Shown: positions 39,039-48,847 of the stretch, one piece after another
Layout of the letters: every line of letters begins with the position of its first letter
Position numbering within the stretch: position 1 is the first letter of the stretch
Assembly (NCBI RefSeq): GCF_014904735.1
Contig: NZ_JACZCR010000028.1
Coordinates: 101,535-165,534, forward strand
Origin: Microbulbifer hainanensis
Lineage (GTDB): Bacteria > Pseudomonadota > Gammaproteobacteria > Pseudomonadales > Cellvibrionaceae
Direction: 5' to 3'
Length of the DNA: 64,000 nucleotides
The notes under the pieces: generated by a model
What the model was told of the DNA's origin: nothing
Database searches by the model: none
The model's input: only the letters and a program-made list of their open reading frames with translations
Made by a program: the position numbers and the translations under genes

Positions 39039-40922
39039 ATGATCCTCTTTCCCCAATTGCAATTAAAACCGTTCGATCACTTTCCGCGCAGGGCCCTGAG
39101 CAGAGCCATTGCTGCGCTGGCACCCGCACTGCTGTTTGGCACCGCCGCCGAGGCAAAAGAATTCCAGCTCGGCGCCATCAAGGCAGAAGTGCACGGCGGC
39201 CTCACCGCGGGCGCCCAGTGGATGGCCGAAGAACCAAACCCGGACTTCATCAACCAGGGCAACGCCGACCTGATTGGTTTCGGATCCGCCGGGGAGTTCA
39301 ATCCCAACCTCGGGCGCGATCTCGATGACGGCCGTCTGAACTTTCGCGAACGCGGAGATGTCGCATCGACACCACTGGTATTCAGCGCAGATATGAATCT
39401 GGCATACCAGAATTTCGGCCTGAACCTGCGAGGCAATTTCTGGTACGACTACACGCTGGAAAATCACAAAGTGGATTTCGGCAGCGCAGCCTCAGGCTAC
39501 GGCAGTGGCACGACCCTCGGCGACAGCCGCCGCGATGTATTGCAAGACTACCAGCTAGAAGCTTACGCCTATGGCAATTTCAAGGTGGGCGAACGGGACC
39601 TGCATTTCGGCGTCGGGAGCAAAACCCTCAAGTGGGGCGAAGCGCTGTTTTTCCCGAATGGTATCAACGCGGTCAACCCATACGACGTGGCCGCACTGCG
39701 TATGCCCGGCACCGACCTGCGCCTCTCCGTCCCGATGGCCTACGGCAAGTTCGCCGTGAGCGACAGTCTCACACTGGAAACTTTCTATCAGCTCGCCTGG
39801 CGCCCCACAGTACTGGACGGATGCGGTACCGCCTTTTCTGCCTACGACTATGTCGCCGACGGCTGTGTCGGGGCCTTCCCGCAGGGACCCAATGATGCCG
39901 TGGCCAATACGGCACAGCTCTATATTGACCGCGGCGAAGATCGCAAAGCGCGCGACGATGGCCAGTTCGGCCTGGCGGTGAAATACAAGGTGGAAAGCCT
40001 GAATACCGAGTTCGGTGCCTACGGCATGAACATCCATTCCCGCGAACCGTTTGCCAGTCTCACCGTGAGTACACACGACACGCCCGGCACCGGCTGGCGC
40101 AATCCGCTGGAAGACCCGGACAACCTGGAAAACAACGGCAATTACTTCATCGACTACCCGGAAGATATCCGTATCTACGGCCTCAGTTTTCATGCCGATC
40201 TATTCCAGGCCACACAGCTCTTTGGTGAGCTTAGCTATCGCCCCAATCAGCCGGTACAGCTTGCCACTGGCGACCTGATTCCCGCCTTTGCCAGCAGTGC
40301 CGAATTCCTCGCCAGCGTGATCGGGCAGCAGCTGACCCTGGGCGAAGATGCCATCAACGCAGCGCCCGGCTCCGTTTACGAGGGTTACGATCGACGCGAA
40401 ATCTCGCAGCTGTCACTCGGCGCCATTCAGCCGATTCCCAACGTACTCGGTTCGCGCGCCCTGGTACTCGTAGCCGAGGCCGGCATGAAATACATGAACG
40501 ATCTTCCCGGCCTCGACGAACGCCGTTACAACAAGATGGACACCTACGGCACCAACTTCGCGCACAACAGCGCAATCGGTTGCGCCGTCGGTGTTCCGGT
40601 AGAGGAATACCAGCGGTATGCCTGCAGTGCCGACGGTTACACCACGGAACTCTCCTGGGGCTATCGCCTGCGCGCCCAGTTGCTCTACCCGGATCTTGTC
40701 AAAAACCTGTCGGTAAACCCCTATATGATGTTTGGGCAGGACGTAAACGGCTGGTCCTGGGATCGCAACTTCGTCGAAGGGCGACAGATGGGCCAGCTCG
40801 GTGTCAGCGCGGAATACGACAAGCGCTATACCGCGGATCTGCACTGGTCCGGCAGTGGGAATACCCACCTGGCCCGGACCGACCGGGACTATCTGGCACT
40901 GACGGTCGGCGTGAAGTTTTGA
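39039..40922 (+). CDS. DUF1302 outer-membrane protein
   Basis: A 627-residue protein with a signal peptide (RAIAALAPALLFGTAAEA). The mature part opens with KEFQLGAIKAEVHGGLTAGAQW and is a long series of amphipathic strands with DUF1302 marks (FGVGSKTLKWGEALFFPNGINAVNPYD) and a barrel-like end (TVGVKF). DUF1302 genes usually travel with a DUF1329 gene in hydrophobic-compound pathways; none is present here. It lies 114 bp after the SDR gene and 98 bp before the acyl-CoA ligase. A transport or binding role at the outer membrane is inferred. Confidence 0.88.
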   Translation: MILFPQLQLKPFDHFPRRALSRAIAALAPALLFGTAAEAKEFQLGAIKAEVHGGLTAGAQWMAEEPNPDFINQGNADLIGFGSAGEFNPNLGRDLDDGRLNFRERGDVASTPLVFSADMNLAYQNFGLNLRGNFWYDYTLENHKVDFGSAASGYGSGTTLGDSRRDVLQDYQLEAYAYGNFKVGERDLHFGVGSKTLKWGEALFFPNGINAVNPYDVAALRMPGTDLRLSVPMAYGKFAVSDSLTLETFYQLAWRPTVLDGCGTAFSAYDYVADGCVGAFPQGPNDAVANTAQLYIDRGEDRKARDDGQFGLAVKYKVESLNTEFGAYGMNIHSREPFASLTVSTHDTPGTGWRNPLEDPDNLENNGNYFIDYPEDIRIYGLSFHADLFQATQLFGELSYRPNQPVQLATGDLIPAFASSAEFLASVIGQQLTLGEDAINAAPGSVYEGYDRREISQLSLGAIQPIPNVLGSRALVLVAEAGMKYMNDLPGLDERRYNKMDTYGTNFAHNSAIGCAVGVPVEEYQRYACSADGYTTELSWGYRLRAQLLYPDLVKNLSVNPYMMFGQDVNGWSWDRNFVEGRQMGQLGVSAEYDKRYTADLHWSGSGNTHLARTDRDYLALTVGVKF

Positions 40923-41020
40923 CCCGGTCCTCCGCGACGCCAGGCATCGCCTGTGGCGTCGCGGAACGCCAGTTAGCGATTAAACTGGGGAGGACGCAGC
41001 GCGCGCATGCAGAGAAAAAG

Positions 41021-42595
41021 ATGTTAGACGATTCGCTATACCCACAGCGCCGGAACCTGGCAGCATTTATCGAACAGAACCTGCGGAAGTATGCCGATAA
41101 GCCAGCGTATCACTGTCTCGGGCAGACACTGACTTTCGCCGAGGTGGAAAAGAAATCCCGCCACCTGTCCCAGTGGCTGCGACACGACGCCCGACTCCAG
41201 CCCGGCGACCGCATCGCCATTCAACTGCCAAACCTGATCCAGTTTCCCATTGCCGCCTACGCGGCACTGCGGGCTGGACTGATCGTCGTCAATACCAACC
41301 CGCTCTACACGCCGCGGGAAATGCAGCACCAGTTTTCCGATTCCGGTGCCAAAGCGCTGGTCATCCTGGAGGATTTCGTCAACAAATATGACGCGATCAA
41401 GGCGGACACCAGTATCGAGCAGGTGCTGGTCACCAGCCCCGGGGAGCTGCTCGGTGTCCCGGTCAATACCGGGGAAGGTAGTTGCGCCCTGCTCGACGCC
41501 ATTGAGCGCGGGCGGGACTTAGCGCCGCTGTCCGGCAGCCCGGCACAGCTCGAAGATACCGCTGTACTGCAATACACTGGCGGCACAACTGGGGTAGCCA
41601 AGGGCGCCTGCCTGACCCACGCCAACCTGATCGCCAATGCTGCGCAGATGAACCAGCGTCTGACACAGCGCTGTGACGAAGGTGTCGAAATTTTTGTCTG
41701 TCCCCTGCCCCTGTACCATATCTACGCATTTACCGTGAATATGCTGGCCCTGTTCAGTCTGGGCACCCTCACCATATTGATCCCGAACCCGCGGGATCTC
41801 GACAGTGTCGTCGACACCATCAAACCATTCCGCTTTACCGGTTTTTCCGGCCTCAACACGCTGTTTGCCGGCCTCTGTCGTCACGAAGGTTTTCGCCAAC
41901 TGGATTTCAGCACACTGAAGGCCACATTCTCCGGCGGCACCGCGCTGACCAGTACTGCCGCACAGCTCTGGCAATTCACTACCGGTTGCCCGATAACCGA
42001 AGGCTGGGGGCTTTCCGAAACCTCTCCCGTAGTGACCCTGAACGAATTCGGGCAGGAGGAAATCGGCACGGTCGGCACACCCCTGGTCGACACGGAGGTG
42101 CAGGTCTGGAATGAGGCGGGCAATGCGCTTGCGGATGGCGAGAGCGGCGAACTGGTCGTCCGCGGACCACAGGTGATGAAAGGCTACTGGCAACGGCCTG
42201 AAGAAACGGCAAAAGTAATACAGAACGGTTTTTTCCGCACGGGGGACGTCGGCCTGATACAGGAAAATGGCAATATCCGAATCGTCGACCGCCTGAAGGA
42301 TATGATTATCGTCTCGGGCTTCAATGTATACCCGAATGAAGTCGAAGAAGTGCTCTGCTGTCACCCCAGGATACTCGAGGCCGCCGTGGTCGGCATTCCC
42401 AGCGAGAAAACCGGCGAAGCTGTTTGCGCACACCTGGTCGTGAACGGAGAGATCGACGAAAACGAAATTACCGCGTTTTGCCGCGAGCGACTGACTGCCT
42501 ACAAGGTTCCCAAGAAGTTTGTGCTGCACACAGAACTGCCGAAATCTACCGTAGGCAAAATACTGAGGCGGGAATTGCGCACTGATGCCGATTGA
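41021..42595 (+). CDS. fadD: Long-chain acyl-CoA synthetase (AMP-dependent ligase)
   Basis: A 524-residue adenylate-forming enzyme with P-loop YTGGTTGVAKGA, the A5-type motif GWGLSETSP, the hinge region TGDVGLIQENGNIRIVDRLKDM and catalytic Lys near the C-terminus (LPKSTVGKILRREL). The start is ATG 41021 (MLDDSLYPQRR); the open frame extends back into the DUF1302 gene but that part encodes no ligase sequence. It activates a carboxylic acid with CoA. It is the last enzyme of the operon, and its motif pattern is closest to FadD-type fatty-acid ligases. Confidence 0.92.
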   Translation: MLDDSLYPQRRNLAAFIEQNLRKYADKPAYHCLGQTLTFAEVEKKSRHLSQWLRHDARLQPGDRIAIQLPNLIQFPIAAYAALRAGLIVVNTNPLYTPREMQHQFSDSGAKALVILEDFVNKYDAIKADTSIEQVLVTSPGELLGVPVNTGEGSCALLDAIERGRDLAPLSGSPAQLEDTAVLQYTGGTTGVAKGACLTHANLIANAAQMNQRLTQRCDEGVEIFVCPLPLYHIYAFTVNMLALFSLGTLTILIPNPRDLDSVVDTIKPFRFTGFSGLNTLFAGLCRHEGFRQLDFSTLKATFSGGTALTSTAAQLWQFTTGCPITEGWGLSETSPVVTLNEFGQEEIGTVGTPLVDTEVQVWNEAGNALADGESGELVVRGPQVMKGYWQRPEETAKVIQNGFFRTGDVGLIQENGNIRIVDRLKDMIIVSGFNVYPNEVEEVLCCHPRILEAAVVGIPSEKTGEAVCAHLVVNGEIDENEITAFCRERLTAYKVPKKFVLHTELPKSTVGKILRRELRTDAD

Positions 42596-42797
42596 ACACC
42601 ATACGTCCATCAGACAATTTATCTCTCCGTATCAGCGCGTGCGGCGCCTGATACTGCAACGGATTACAGCGGATTACACACGCTTGTTCGCCGTGTCCAC
42701 AGCCAATAGGAGATGACCGTCACACTGGCTGCCATCCCGGTGTGACTAGCCGCCGAGCCGCAGGGCAATTGCTGGCGCTGACCTATCATTGTTCTCT

Positions 42798-43859
42798 ATG
42801 ACAAGCCTGATTCGCACCGCGACGCTGATAGGCTTCGCCGATGTGGTCACCGAGCTGGATGGTGACCCATCTGAACTACTGCGTCGCGCCCATATCGATC
42901 CGCGCAAACTCTGCGACCTGGACGGCGTGATTTCGCTGCGCGCCAGCATGGGCTTGCTGGAAGCCGCGGCGAGAGAATACGACTGTCCAGATTTCGGGCT
43001 GCGTATGGCGCAATATCAGGACCTGATGGTTCTGGGCCCTCTCGCAATCGTCGCACTGGGAGAAAAGACCGTCGGCGACGCCCTGGAAAAAATCACCCAG
43101 TTCATGCACTTCCACTCTCCTGGGCTCACTGCCTGGGTAGAGCGGGACAGCGAGCCCGGACTCACACACCTGACCTTCGCCCTGGATGTCCACGCCGTAG
43201 AGCGACGCCATTTTCTGGAGAGTGCACTGGTCGTAGCCAATACCACGATGAAAATGCTTTACGGTGAAGGTTTCAGGGCTGAAAAGGTACTGCTGGGGTT
43301 CGACTCACCATTGCCGCAGTCCAGTTATCACAAATATTTCGCCGCCCCCGCCCAAGTCCGCCAAAAATCCACGGCTCTGGTTTTCGCCAATCGCTATCTC
43401 GACGGCACCCTGGTCCGGGATAGCGCGCGTATGCACGACATCATGGCAGAGTTCGTCAACGATGCCATCGGCGACCGCACCATGACGGTCACCGAGCAAG
43501 TGAAAATGTTGATCCAATCCCTGCTGCCGACACAGCGCTGTTCCCTGAAGTTTGTGGCAATGCAACTGGGAATCAATCCACGTACGCTGCAACGGCGCCT
43601 CGCCGAGGCGTCATTGGTGTTCGAAGATCTGCTCGATCAGGTGCGCCGCGAACGGGCTGACTTTTATCTGGCAGAGCCGGATATGCCTGCCGCACAGATC
43701 GCCGGCTTGGTCGGTTATTCGGATCAGAGTTCGTTTAACCGGGCCTGCCGGCGCTGGTTTGCCAGGACCCCAATGGAGCGCCGTCGGCAATTGCAGGAGT
43801 CGATCCGCAGGGACGTCGTGCACGGCAACGCCGCGCTCCTGACGGACGCGAGAGACTAA
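42798..43859 (+). CDS. AraC-family regulator, tandem copy A
   Basis: A 353-residue regulator; start ATG 42798 (MTSLIRTATLIG). It has an N-terminal effector domain (about 15-200) and a C-terminal HTH pair (SLKFVAMQLGINPRTLQRRL, then AQIAGLVGYSDQSSFNRACR). It is a clear paralogue of the next gene, from the first residues (TATLIG-TSLIG, VVTEL-GDP, CPDFGLR, LMVLGP) to the end. It lies 202 bp after the ligase gene. It may control the neighbouring monooxygenase or the upstream operon. Confidence 0.9.
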   Translation: MTSLIRTATLIGFADVVTELDGDPSELLRRAHIDPRKLCDLDGVISLRASMGLLEAAAREYDCPDFGLRMAQYQDLMVLGPLAIVALGEKTVGDALEKITQFMHFHSPGLTAWVERDSEPGLTHLTFALDVHAVERRHFLESALVVANTTMKMLYGEGFRAEKVLLGFDSPLPQSSYHKYFAAPAQVRQKSTALVFANRYLDGTLVRDSARMHDIMAEFVNDAIGDRTMTVTEQVKMLIQSLLPTQRCSLKFVAMQLGINPRTLQRRLAEASLVFEDLLDQVRRERADFYLAEPDMPAAQIAGLVGYSDQSSFNRACRRWFARTPMERRRQLQESIRRDVVHGNAALLTDARD

Positions 43860-44031
43860 TCCAGTCACAACGCCCCCTGCTGGCATGAAATGCCAACCCT
43901 CTTTGTCAGGCGACGCAGAAACCTTTCACAACACCGGATTTTATTCGGTGTGACTGAGAGTGCATTGACTGACCGTCCACTTTCCGGAATGATTTACGCC
44001 CGCGCGCCCGCAGCATTACCGCGACCTGCCT

Positions 44032-45066
44032 ATGACCGCTTTTATCCGCAGCACATCCCTCATTGGCTTTTTCGAGCTCGTCACCGAGCTGAATGGTGAC
44101 CCGATCGCATTGTTGCGTCAGAATTTTCTCGATCCACACAAGGCTGCCAACTTCGAGGGCGTGATCCCCTTCCGATACCAGGTAGCACTTTTCGAGCAGT
44201 CGGCTCGACAACTGGAGTGCCCGGATTTCGGCCTGCGCCTGTCGGAGTTCCAGAGCCTGATGGTACTCGGCCCTTTCGCCGTGGTGGCGTTGAACGAGCG
44301 GGATGTCGGCAGTGCCCTGCGCAAGATCATTCAATATATGGGCTTTCACTCAACGGGCCTGACCATCAACCTGGTTGCCGACGAAACGCCCGGTATGGCC
44401 CGTCTAGAATTCGATACCAGCGAACCGATTGCCGACGTCCGCCAGCAAATGGAACTCACCCTCGCCGTCGCCAAGAATGCAGCAGGCATGCTGTACGGCG
44501 ACGACTTCAGATTTCACGCCGTGCTACTGCGCGGAGATTCTCCACTGCCTGCCACACGATACGAGACCTGTTTCCAGGCGCCGGTTCGCTTTCGGCAGGG
44601 AAAATATGCGCTGGTATTCGACCGGGAAAAGCTGCACCGACCGATTGATCACGCCGCCAATTTTATGCAGAACACCATGGAGCGGTTTATCGGCAATGTG
44701 ACAAGCGAATGCGATATGGCCCTGGGAAGCCAGATTGAACTGCTTATCCACTGCCTGCTACCCACCATGCGCTGCTCACTGGTGACCGTCGCCGATCTGC
44801 TGGGTATATCGCTACGCACGCTACAACGGCGGCTCGCAGCGGAGTCTTTGGTATTTGAGGACATGCTCGAAAGAATTCGCCGGATTGCGGCTGACACCTA
44901 CCTGTCAGAGCAGGAAATGCCGATCGCACAGGTGGCCGGGCTATGCGGCTATACGAGCCAGAGTTCATTCACCCGCGCCTGTCAGCGCTGGCACGGCATA
45001 TCACCGCGAAATCGACGCAAGCAGCTGGCTGCCCAATTCCACGCCGCTTACCTATCTCCGGTCTGA
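44032..45066 (+). CDS. AraC-family regulator, tandem copy B
   Basis: A 344-residue paralogue of the preceding gene with the same domain order and closely matching motifs (IGFFELVTELNGDP, CPDFGLRLSEFQSLMVLGP, ISLRTLQRRLAAESLVFEDML, GYTSQSSFTRACQRW). No good ribosome-binding site precedes ATG 44032. It is followed 90 bp later by the monooxygenase gene on the same strand. The pair looks like a tandem duplication that has diverged in its effector domain. Confidence 0.9.
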   Translation: MTAFIRSTSLIGFFELVTELNGDPIALLRQNFLDPHKAANFEGVIPFRYQVALFEQSARQLECPDFGLRLSEFQSLMVLGPFAVVALNERDVGSALRKIIQYMGFHSTGLTINLVADETPGMARLEFDTSEPIADVRQQMELTLAVAKNAAGMLYGDDFRFHAVLLRGDSPLPATRYETCFQAPVRFRQGKYALVFDREKLHRPIDHAANFMQNTMERFIGNVTSECDMALGSQIELLIHCLLPTMRCSLVTVADLLGISLRTLQRRLAAESLVFEDMLERIRRIAADTYLSEQEMPIAQVAGLCGYTSQSSFTRACQRWHGISPRNRRKQLAAQFHAAYLSPV

Positions 45067-45156
45067 CGGGCGACACACCAGTTAACTCTTCCCAAATGGG
45101 TTAAAACCCGCGACACTGGGGCAATAAAAATAAAGTCAGCCATCAGTGAGTGAACA

Positions 45157-46650
45157 ATGCAGTCACAACACTTCGATGTATTGATCATCGGTGCCGGCCT
45201 GTCGGGCATTGGTGCCGCCTGTCGCCTCAGCCAGGAATGTCCCGGCAAGCGCTTTGCAATCATCGAGCGGCGCGATCGGGTCGGCGGGACCTGGGACCTG
45301 TTCCGCTATCCTGGTGTCCGTTCCGATTCGGATATGTTCAGTTTCGGATTCGATTTTCGCCCCTGGAATGGTCTCAAGGTACTGGCCGACGGCCCGGCCA
45401 TTCGCAACTATATCGGTGAAACGGCGGCCGAATTCGGTGTGGCCGACAAGATCCATTTCGGTATCGAACTGAAGGATGCCAACTGGTGCAGTGACGACAA
45501 TCGATGGACCCTGCAGGGCATTGATACAGCTACCGGCACGACGCGCCACTATACCTGCCGCTATCTGATTTCCTGTACCGGTTACTACGATCACCACCAG
45601 GGGTATCTGCCGGAATTCCCCGGCATCGCGTCATTCAAAGGGCTCTGTATTCACCCGCAGCAATGGCCGGAAGACCTGGAATACCGTGGCAAGAAAGTGG
45701 TCGTGATCGGCAGCGGCGCCACCGCCGTGACACTGGTACCGGCCATGGCCCGCGACGCGGCGCATGTCGCCATGTTGCAACGTTCACCGACCTACGTGTT
45801 GTCAATTCCGGCCTACGACAAGCTATCTGAATTCCTGCAGCGCTTTCTACCGGAAAAATGGGTCTTTAAAATGGCTCGCTGGCGCAATATCAAATTACAG
45901 CGGTGGATGTACCGGGTTTCCAAACGTTGGCCGGGCTTGATGCGGGCGCTGTACCTGCGCGGCGTGCGCAAGGGGCTCGGTGAAAACTTCGACATGCGTC
46001 ATTTCACACCGAGCTACATGCCATGGGACCAGCGCCTCTGCGCCATTCCCGATAAGGACCTGTTCCTCGCGTTAAAGTCCGGCAAGGCCACCGTCGTGAC
46101 GGACCAAATAGAAACGTTTACCGAAAACGGAATCCTGCTCAAGTCGGGCCAGCACCTGGATGCCGATATCATCGTCACAGCCACAGGCCTCAATCTTCAG
46201 GTACTCGGCGGCATGCAATTGCGCGTCGATGGCGCTCCGGTTTCGATTCCCGAAAAGCTCACCTACAAAGCCGTGCTGATGGAGGGTGTACCCAACATGG
46301 CCTGGATTTTCGGTTATACGAATGCGCCCTGGACACTGAAAGCGGATATCGCTTCACGCTATGTGTGCCGCCTGCTGAACCATATGGATAAATGGGGATA
46401 CCCGGTTTCCGTCGCGCTCGACCGCGAGGGCAACGCCTCAACCGGCTCCGTCATGGGCGCACTGCAGTCCGGTTACGTTGCGCGCGGCAACCAGGTATTG
46501 CCGCGCCAGGGCAAACGCTATCCCTGGCGTATTCTGAACAATTATGAAAAAGACGCCGAGATCCTGCTCACGCATCCCATCGAGGACGGCATTCTGGAAT
46601 TTTACGGGGCAACGGCAGGCGCCCCCGACGCAGAGGCATCTATCGCCTGA
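45157..46650 (+). CDS. Flavin-containing monooxygenase, Baeyer-Villiger type
   Basis: A 497-residue FAD/NADPH monooxygenase. It has an N-terminal FAD motif GAGLSGIGAA (residues 12-21), ERRDRVGGTWD, the Baeyer-Villiger fingerprint FKGLCIHPQQWP (F-x-G-x3-H-x3-W-P) and a second Rossmann motif GSGATAV for NADPH. The motif set supports oxygen insertion next to a ketone, giving an ester or lactone. It stands after two AraC regulators; together with the dehydrogenases and acyl-CoA ligase it fits stepwise degradation of a ketone-forming hydrophobic compound (inference). Confidence 0.92.
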   Translation: MQSQHFDVLIIGAGLSGIGAACRLSQECPGKRFAIIERRDRVGGTWDLFRYPGVRSDSDMFSFGFDFRPWNGLKVLADGPAIRNYIGETAAEFGVADKIHFGIELKDANWCSDDNRWTLQGIDTATGTTRHYTCRYLISCTGYYDHHQGYLPEFPGIASFKGLCIHPQQWPEDLEYRGKKVVVIGSGATAVTLVPAMARDAAHVAMLQRSPTYVLSIPAYDKLSEFLQRFLPEKWVFKMARWRNIKLQRWMYRVSKRWPGLMRALYLRGVRKGLGENFDMRHFTPSYMPWDQRLCAIPDKDLFLALKSGKATVVTDQIETFTENGILLKSGQHLDADIIVTATGLNLQVLGGMQLRVDGAPVSIPEKLTYKAVLMEGVPNMAWIFGYTNAPWTLKADIASRYVCRLLNHMDKWGYPVSVALDREGNASTGSVMGALQSGYVARGNQVLPRQGKRYPWRILNNYEKDAEILLTHPIEDGILEFYGATAGAPDAEASIA

Positions 46651-46765
46651 CAATAGCGGTCACGCCAACTGCAGTGTCTGCTGCGCGGACGACCGAAAGA
46701 TTGACTAGTCTGTCTGAGGACGGGCCGATCAACCGGCGACCGCAACGCACACTGCGGGCGAATGG

Positions 46766-47347
46766 ATGCGTCAGCAAATCGGTCCGCGTTTCGCCGAAAT
46801 TCCCTATGGCCAATACACAGCGATGAGCGACCGCAAGCGAAGAAAATTTACCGCCTATTACATATTCGCCAAGATATTTTCGCTGCTGTTTCTGGCCATG
46901 TGCGCGGCCATCCTGATCTCTACCATTTTTACTTTCACCGAATTCATATTCTCCTCGGCGATTTTCTACAAGGAAAACGAGATTCCGGAACTGGTGATCA
47001 ATGCGATCAGCAACCTGATCATTGCACTGGCAATGTTTGAACTGTTTCTGGTAATCAATATCGATGATCATCCGGAATCCAAATACAAAACCATGCACGT
47101 CCTGCTGGACTCGGCGCCGCGCTTTATCATCGTTGTGTGTGTGGCACTAGGGCTCGAGGGCCTGGTACTTGTCATCAAATTCAGCCAGGACAACAAGACC
47201 GAAGAGCTGCTCTACCCGATGGCCGTCATCGTCAGCTCTGCCATTCTGCTGGTAGGCCTCGGCATCTTCCTCAAGATCTGTCCGCGCGGCTCCGAGGACG
47301 AGGAAAAACCGCCTGAACCGGAACCGGCTGCCAAGCCCGATGAATAG
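46766..47347 (+). CDS. Hypothetical four-helix membrane protein
   Basis: Not recognised. It is 193 residues from ATG 46766, or 174 from ATG 46823 (MSDRKRRKF), which may be the true start because the hydrophobic part begins after it. Four predicted transmembrane helices (about 40-65, 83-100, 115-133 and 148-165) are followed by an acidic, proline-rich tail (EDEEKPPEPEPAAKPDE). Its stop overlaps the start of the phospholipase-D-like gene by 8 bp, so the two are translationally coupled. A partner role in phospholipid metabolism is possible but unproven. Confidence 0.75.
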   Translation: MRQQIGPRFAEIPYGQYTAMSDRKRRKFTAYYIFAKIFSLLFLAMCAAILISTIFTFTEFIFSSAIFYKENEIPELVINAISNLIIALAMFELFLVINIDDHPESKYKTMHVLLDSAPRFIIVVCVALGLEGLVLVIKFSQDNKTEELLYPMAVIVSSAILLVGLGIFLKICPRGSEDEEKPPEPEPAAKPDE

Positions 47348-48845
47348 GCAGCCCGGCGCAGCTCGCCCGGCGGCGGAACACAGCGCTGCCCTGCCCCCGG
47401 CCACTGAATCGCGGCTCGCCAGAACCGTGGAGCGCGAGACGAGCAGCCATTCACCGCAGCACTCTGGATTCTATCTGCTTGATGATGGACTCTCGGCGTA
47501 TGTTGCGCGTATCGCGCTGGTCGAGGAAGCAGTCACCTCCCTAGACCTGCAATACTACATCTACAGTGACGATACCGCCGGACGCATCCTGACCGGTAAA
47601 CTCCTGCAGGCTGCCGACCGCGGCGTACGTGTGCGACTGCTGGTCGACGATCTGGGGACCCGCCTGACCAACCCCTGGATTGTGACACTGGCCAGCCACG
47701 AAAATATTCACATCCGTGTCTTCAATCCGGTTGAGGGCCGCAGCGGCCTTCGGCGCGGGCTCGAGCAGGTAGTCAATTTCGGCCGTATCAATCACCGCAT
47801 GCACAACAAGCTGCTGGTGGCCGATGGCATCGCCATTATTACCGGCGGGCGCAATATTGCCGACGGATACTTTTCCAAGTCTGATATCGAGTTTCTGGAC
47901 GTGGATGTCGTTTCCGTGGGTGCCGTGGTAGCGGATGCCGCCAGCGTATTTGATCGCTACTGGAACAGCACTGCAGCTGTGCCCGTTACCGACCTGCCCT
48001 TTGCCGAGAAGGATGAACACACGCTCGATGAGTTGCGCAAGCTGGTTACGCGCTATCTCGATGGTGAGGAAAAATCGGATTTCAGCCAGGCGCTCGCCGA
48101 GTCGACATTGGCGCGCCGACTGCGCAACGGCGATGTGCCCTTTGCCTGGGGGAAGGCGACGCTATACGCCGATCCGCCGGAAAAGGCGACCGACCGGGAC
48201 AAGGTGCCGGCCAGCGAATATCCCGGGTACCAACTGGAAAAAATTGTAAAGCAGGCGCGCCAGCGCCTGCAGATTGCCAATGCCTACCTGATTCCTGGAC
48301 AGGCCGGTGTTCAGCTGTTTTCGGAGATACAGCGGAATGGCGCCCAGGTGGATATTCTCACCAACGGCCTGGGCACCAACGACGAGGCGGTCGTCCACGG
48401 CGCCTATGCGCAATACCGCGCGCCACTATTGCGCGCCGGTATCCGCCTGTGGGAACTGCGCCCCATGGCCGAGCAGCGCCGGCGACTGCACTGGTTCAAG
48501 GGAAATTCCCGTGCCAGCCTGCACGCCAAGATCTTCGTACTCGACACTGACCGGGCTTTCGTGGGTTCCATCAACCTGGACCGCCGCTCGCTGATTCAGA
48601 ACACCGAAGTCGGCCTGTTAATGAACAGCACACCTATGAACGAGCAATTACACGCACTGTTTGAGCGCTGGGTGACGCCGGACTCCGCCTGGCGGCTGCG
48701 GTTCGACAAGGAAGATCGTATCCGCTGGCACGGCGAGGACGACCATGGCAAACCGTTGACAGAAGACAGGGACCCGGATTCAACCCTCTGGCAACGGTGG
48801 CTGTCGCGCGTGCTGGCCTGGTTACCGATAGAATCCCAAATCTAG
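47340..48845 (+). CDS. Phospholipase-D superfamily protein, cardiolipin-synthase-like
   Basis: A 501-residue protein with two HKD motifs, HNKLLVADGIAIITGG and HAKIFVLDTDRAFVGS, each followed by the downstream Asn/Ser of the family (GRNIAD, NLDRRS). Without N-terminal membrane helices and with LDLQYYIYSDD near the start, it is closer to ClsC/YmdC than to ClsA. It probably transfers phosphatidyl groups at the membrane. Its start overlaps the preceding membrane-protein gene, as ClsC overlaps its partner YmdB in E. coli, although that neighbour is a different family. Confidence 0.88.
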   Translation: MNRQPGAARPAAEHSAALPPATESRLARTVERETSSHSPQHSGFYLLDDGLSAYVARIALVEEAVTSLDLQYYIYSDDTAGRILTGKLLQAADRGVRVRLLVDDLGTRLTNPWIVTLASHENIHIRVFNPVEGRSGLRRGLEQVVNFGRINHRMHNKLLVADGIAIITGGRNIADGYFSKSDIEFLDVDVVSVGAVVADAASVFDRYWNSTAAVPVTDLPFAEKDEHTLDELRKLVTRYLDGEEKSDFSQALAESTLARRLRNGDVPFAWGKATLYADPPEKATDRDKVPASEYPGYQLEKIVKQARQRLQIANAYLIPGQAGVQLFSEIQRNGAQVDILTNGLGTNDEAVVHGAYAQYRAPLLRAGIRLWELRPMAEQRRRLHWFKGNSRASLHAKIFVLDTDRAFVGSINLDRRSLIQNTEVGLLMNSTPMNEQLHALFERWVTPDSAWRLRFDKEDRIRWHGEDDHGKPLTEDRDPDSTLWQRWLSRVLAWLPIESQI

Positions 48846-48847
48846 CC

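Noticed and set aside
40580..41020. Upstream extension of the acyl-CoA ligase frame
   Set aside because: It overlaps the end of the DUF1302 gene in another frame and encodes nothing like a ligase; the ATG at 41021 fits the family start.
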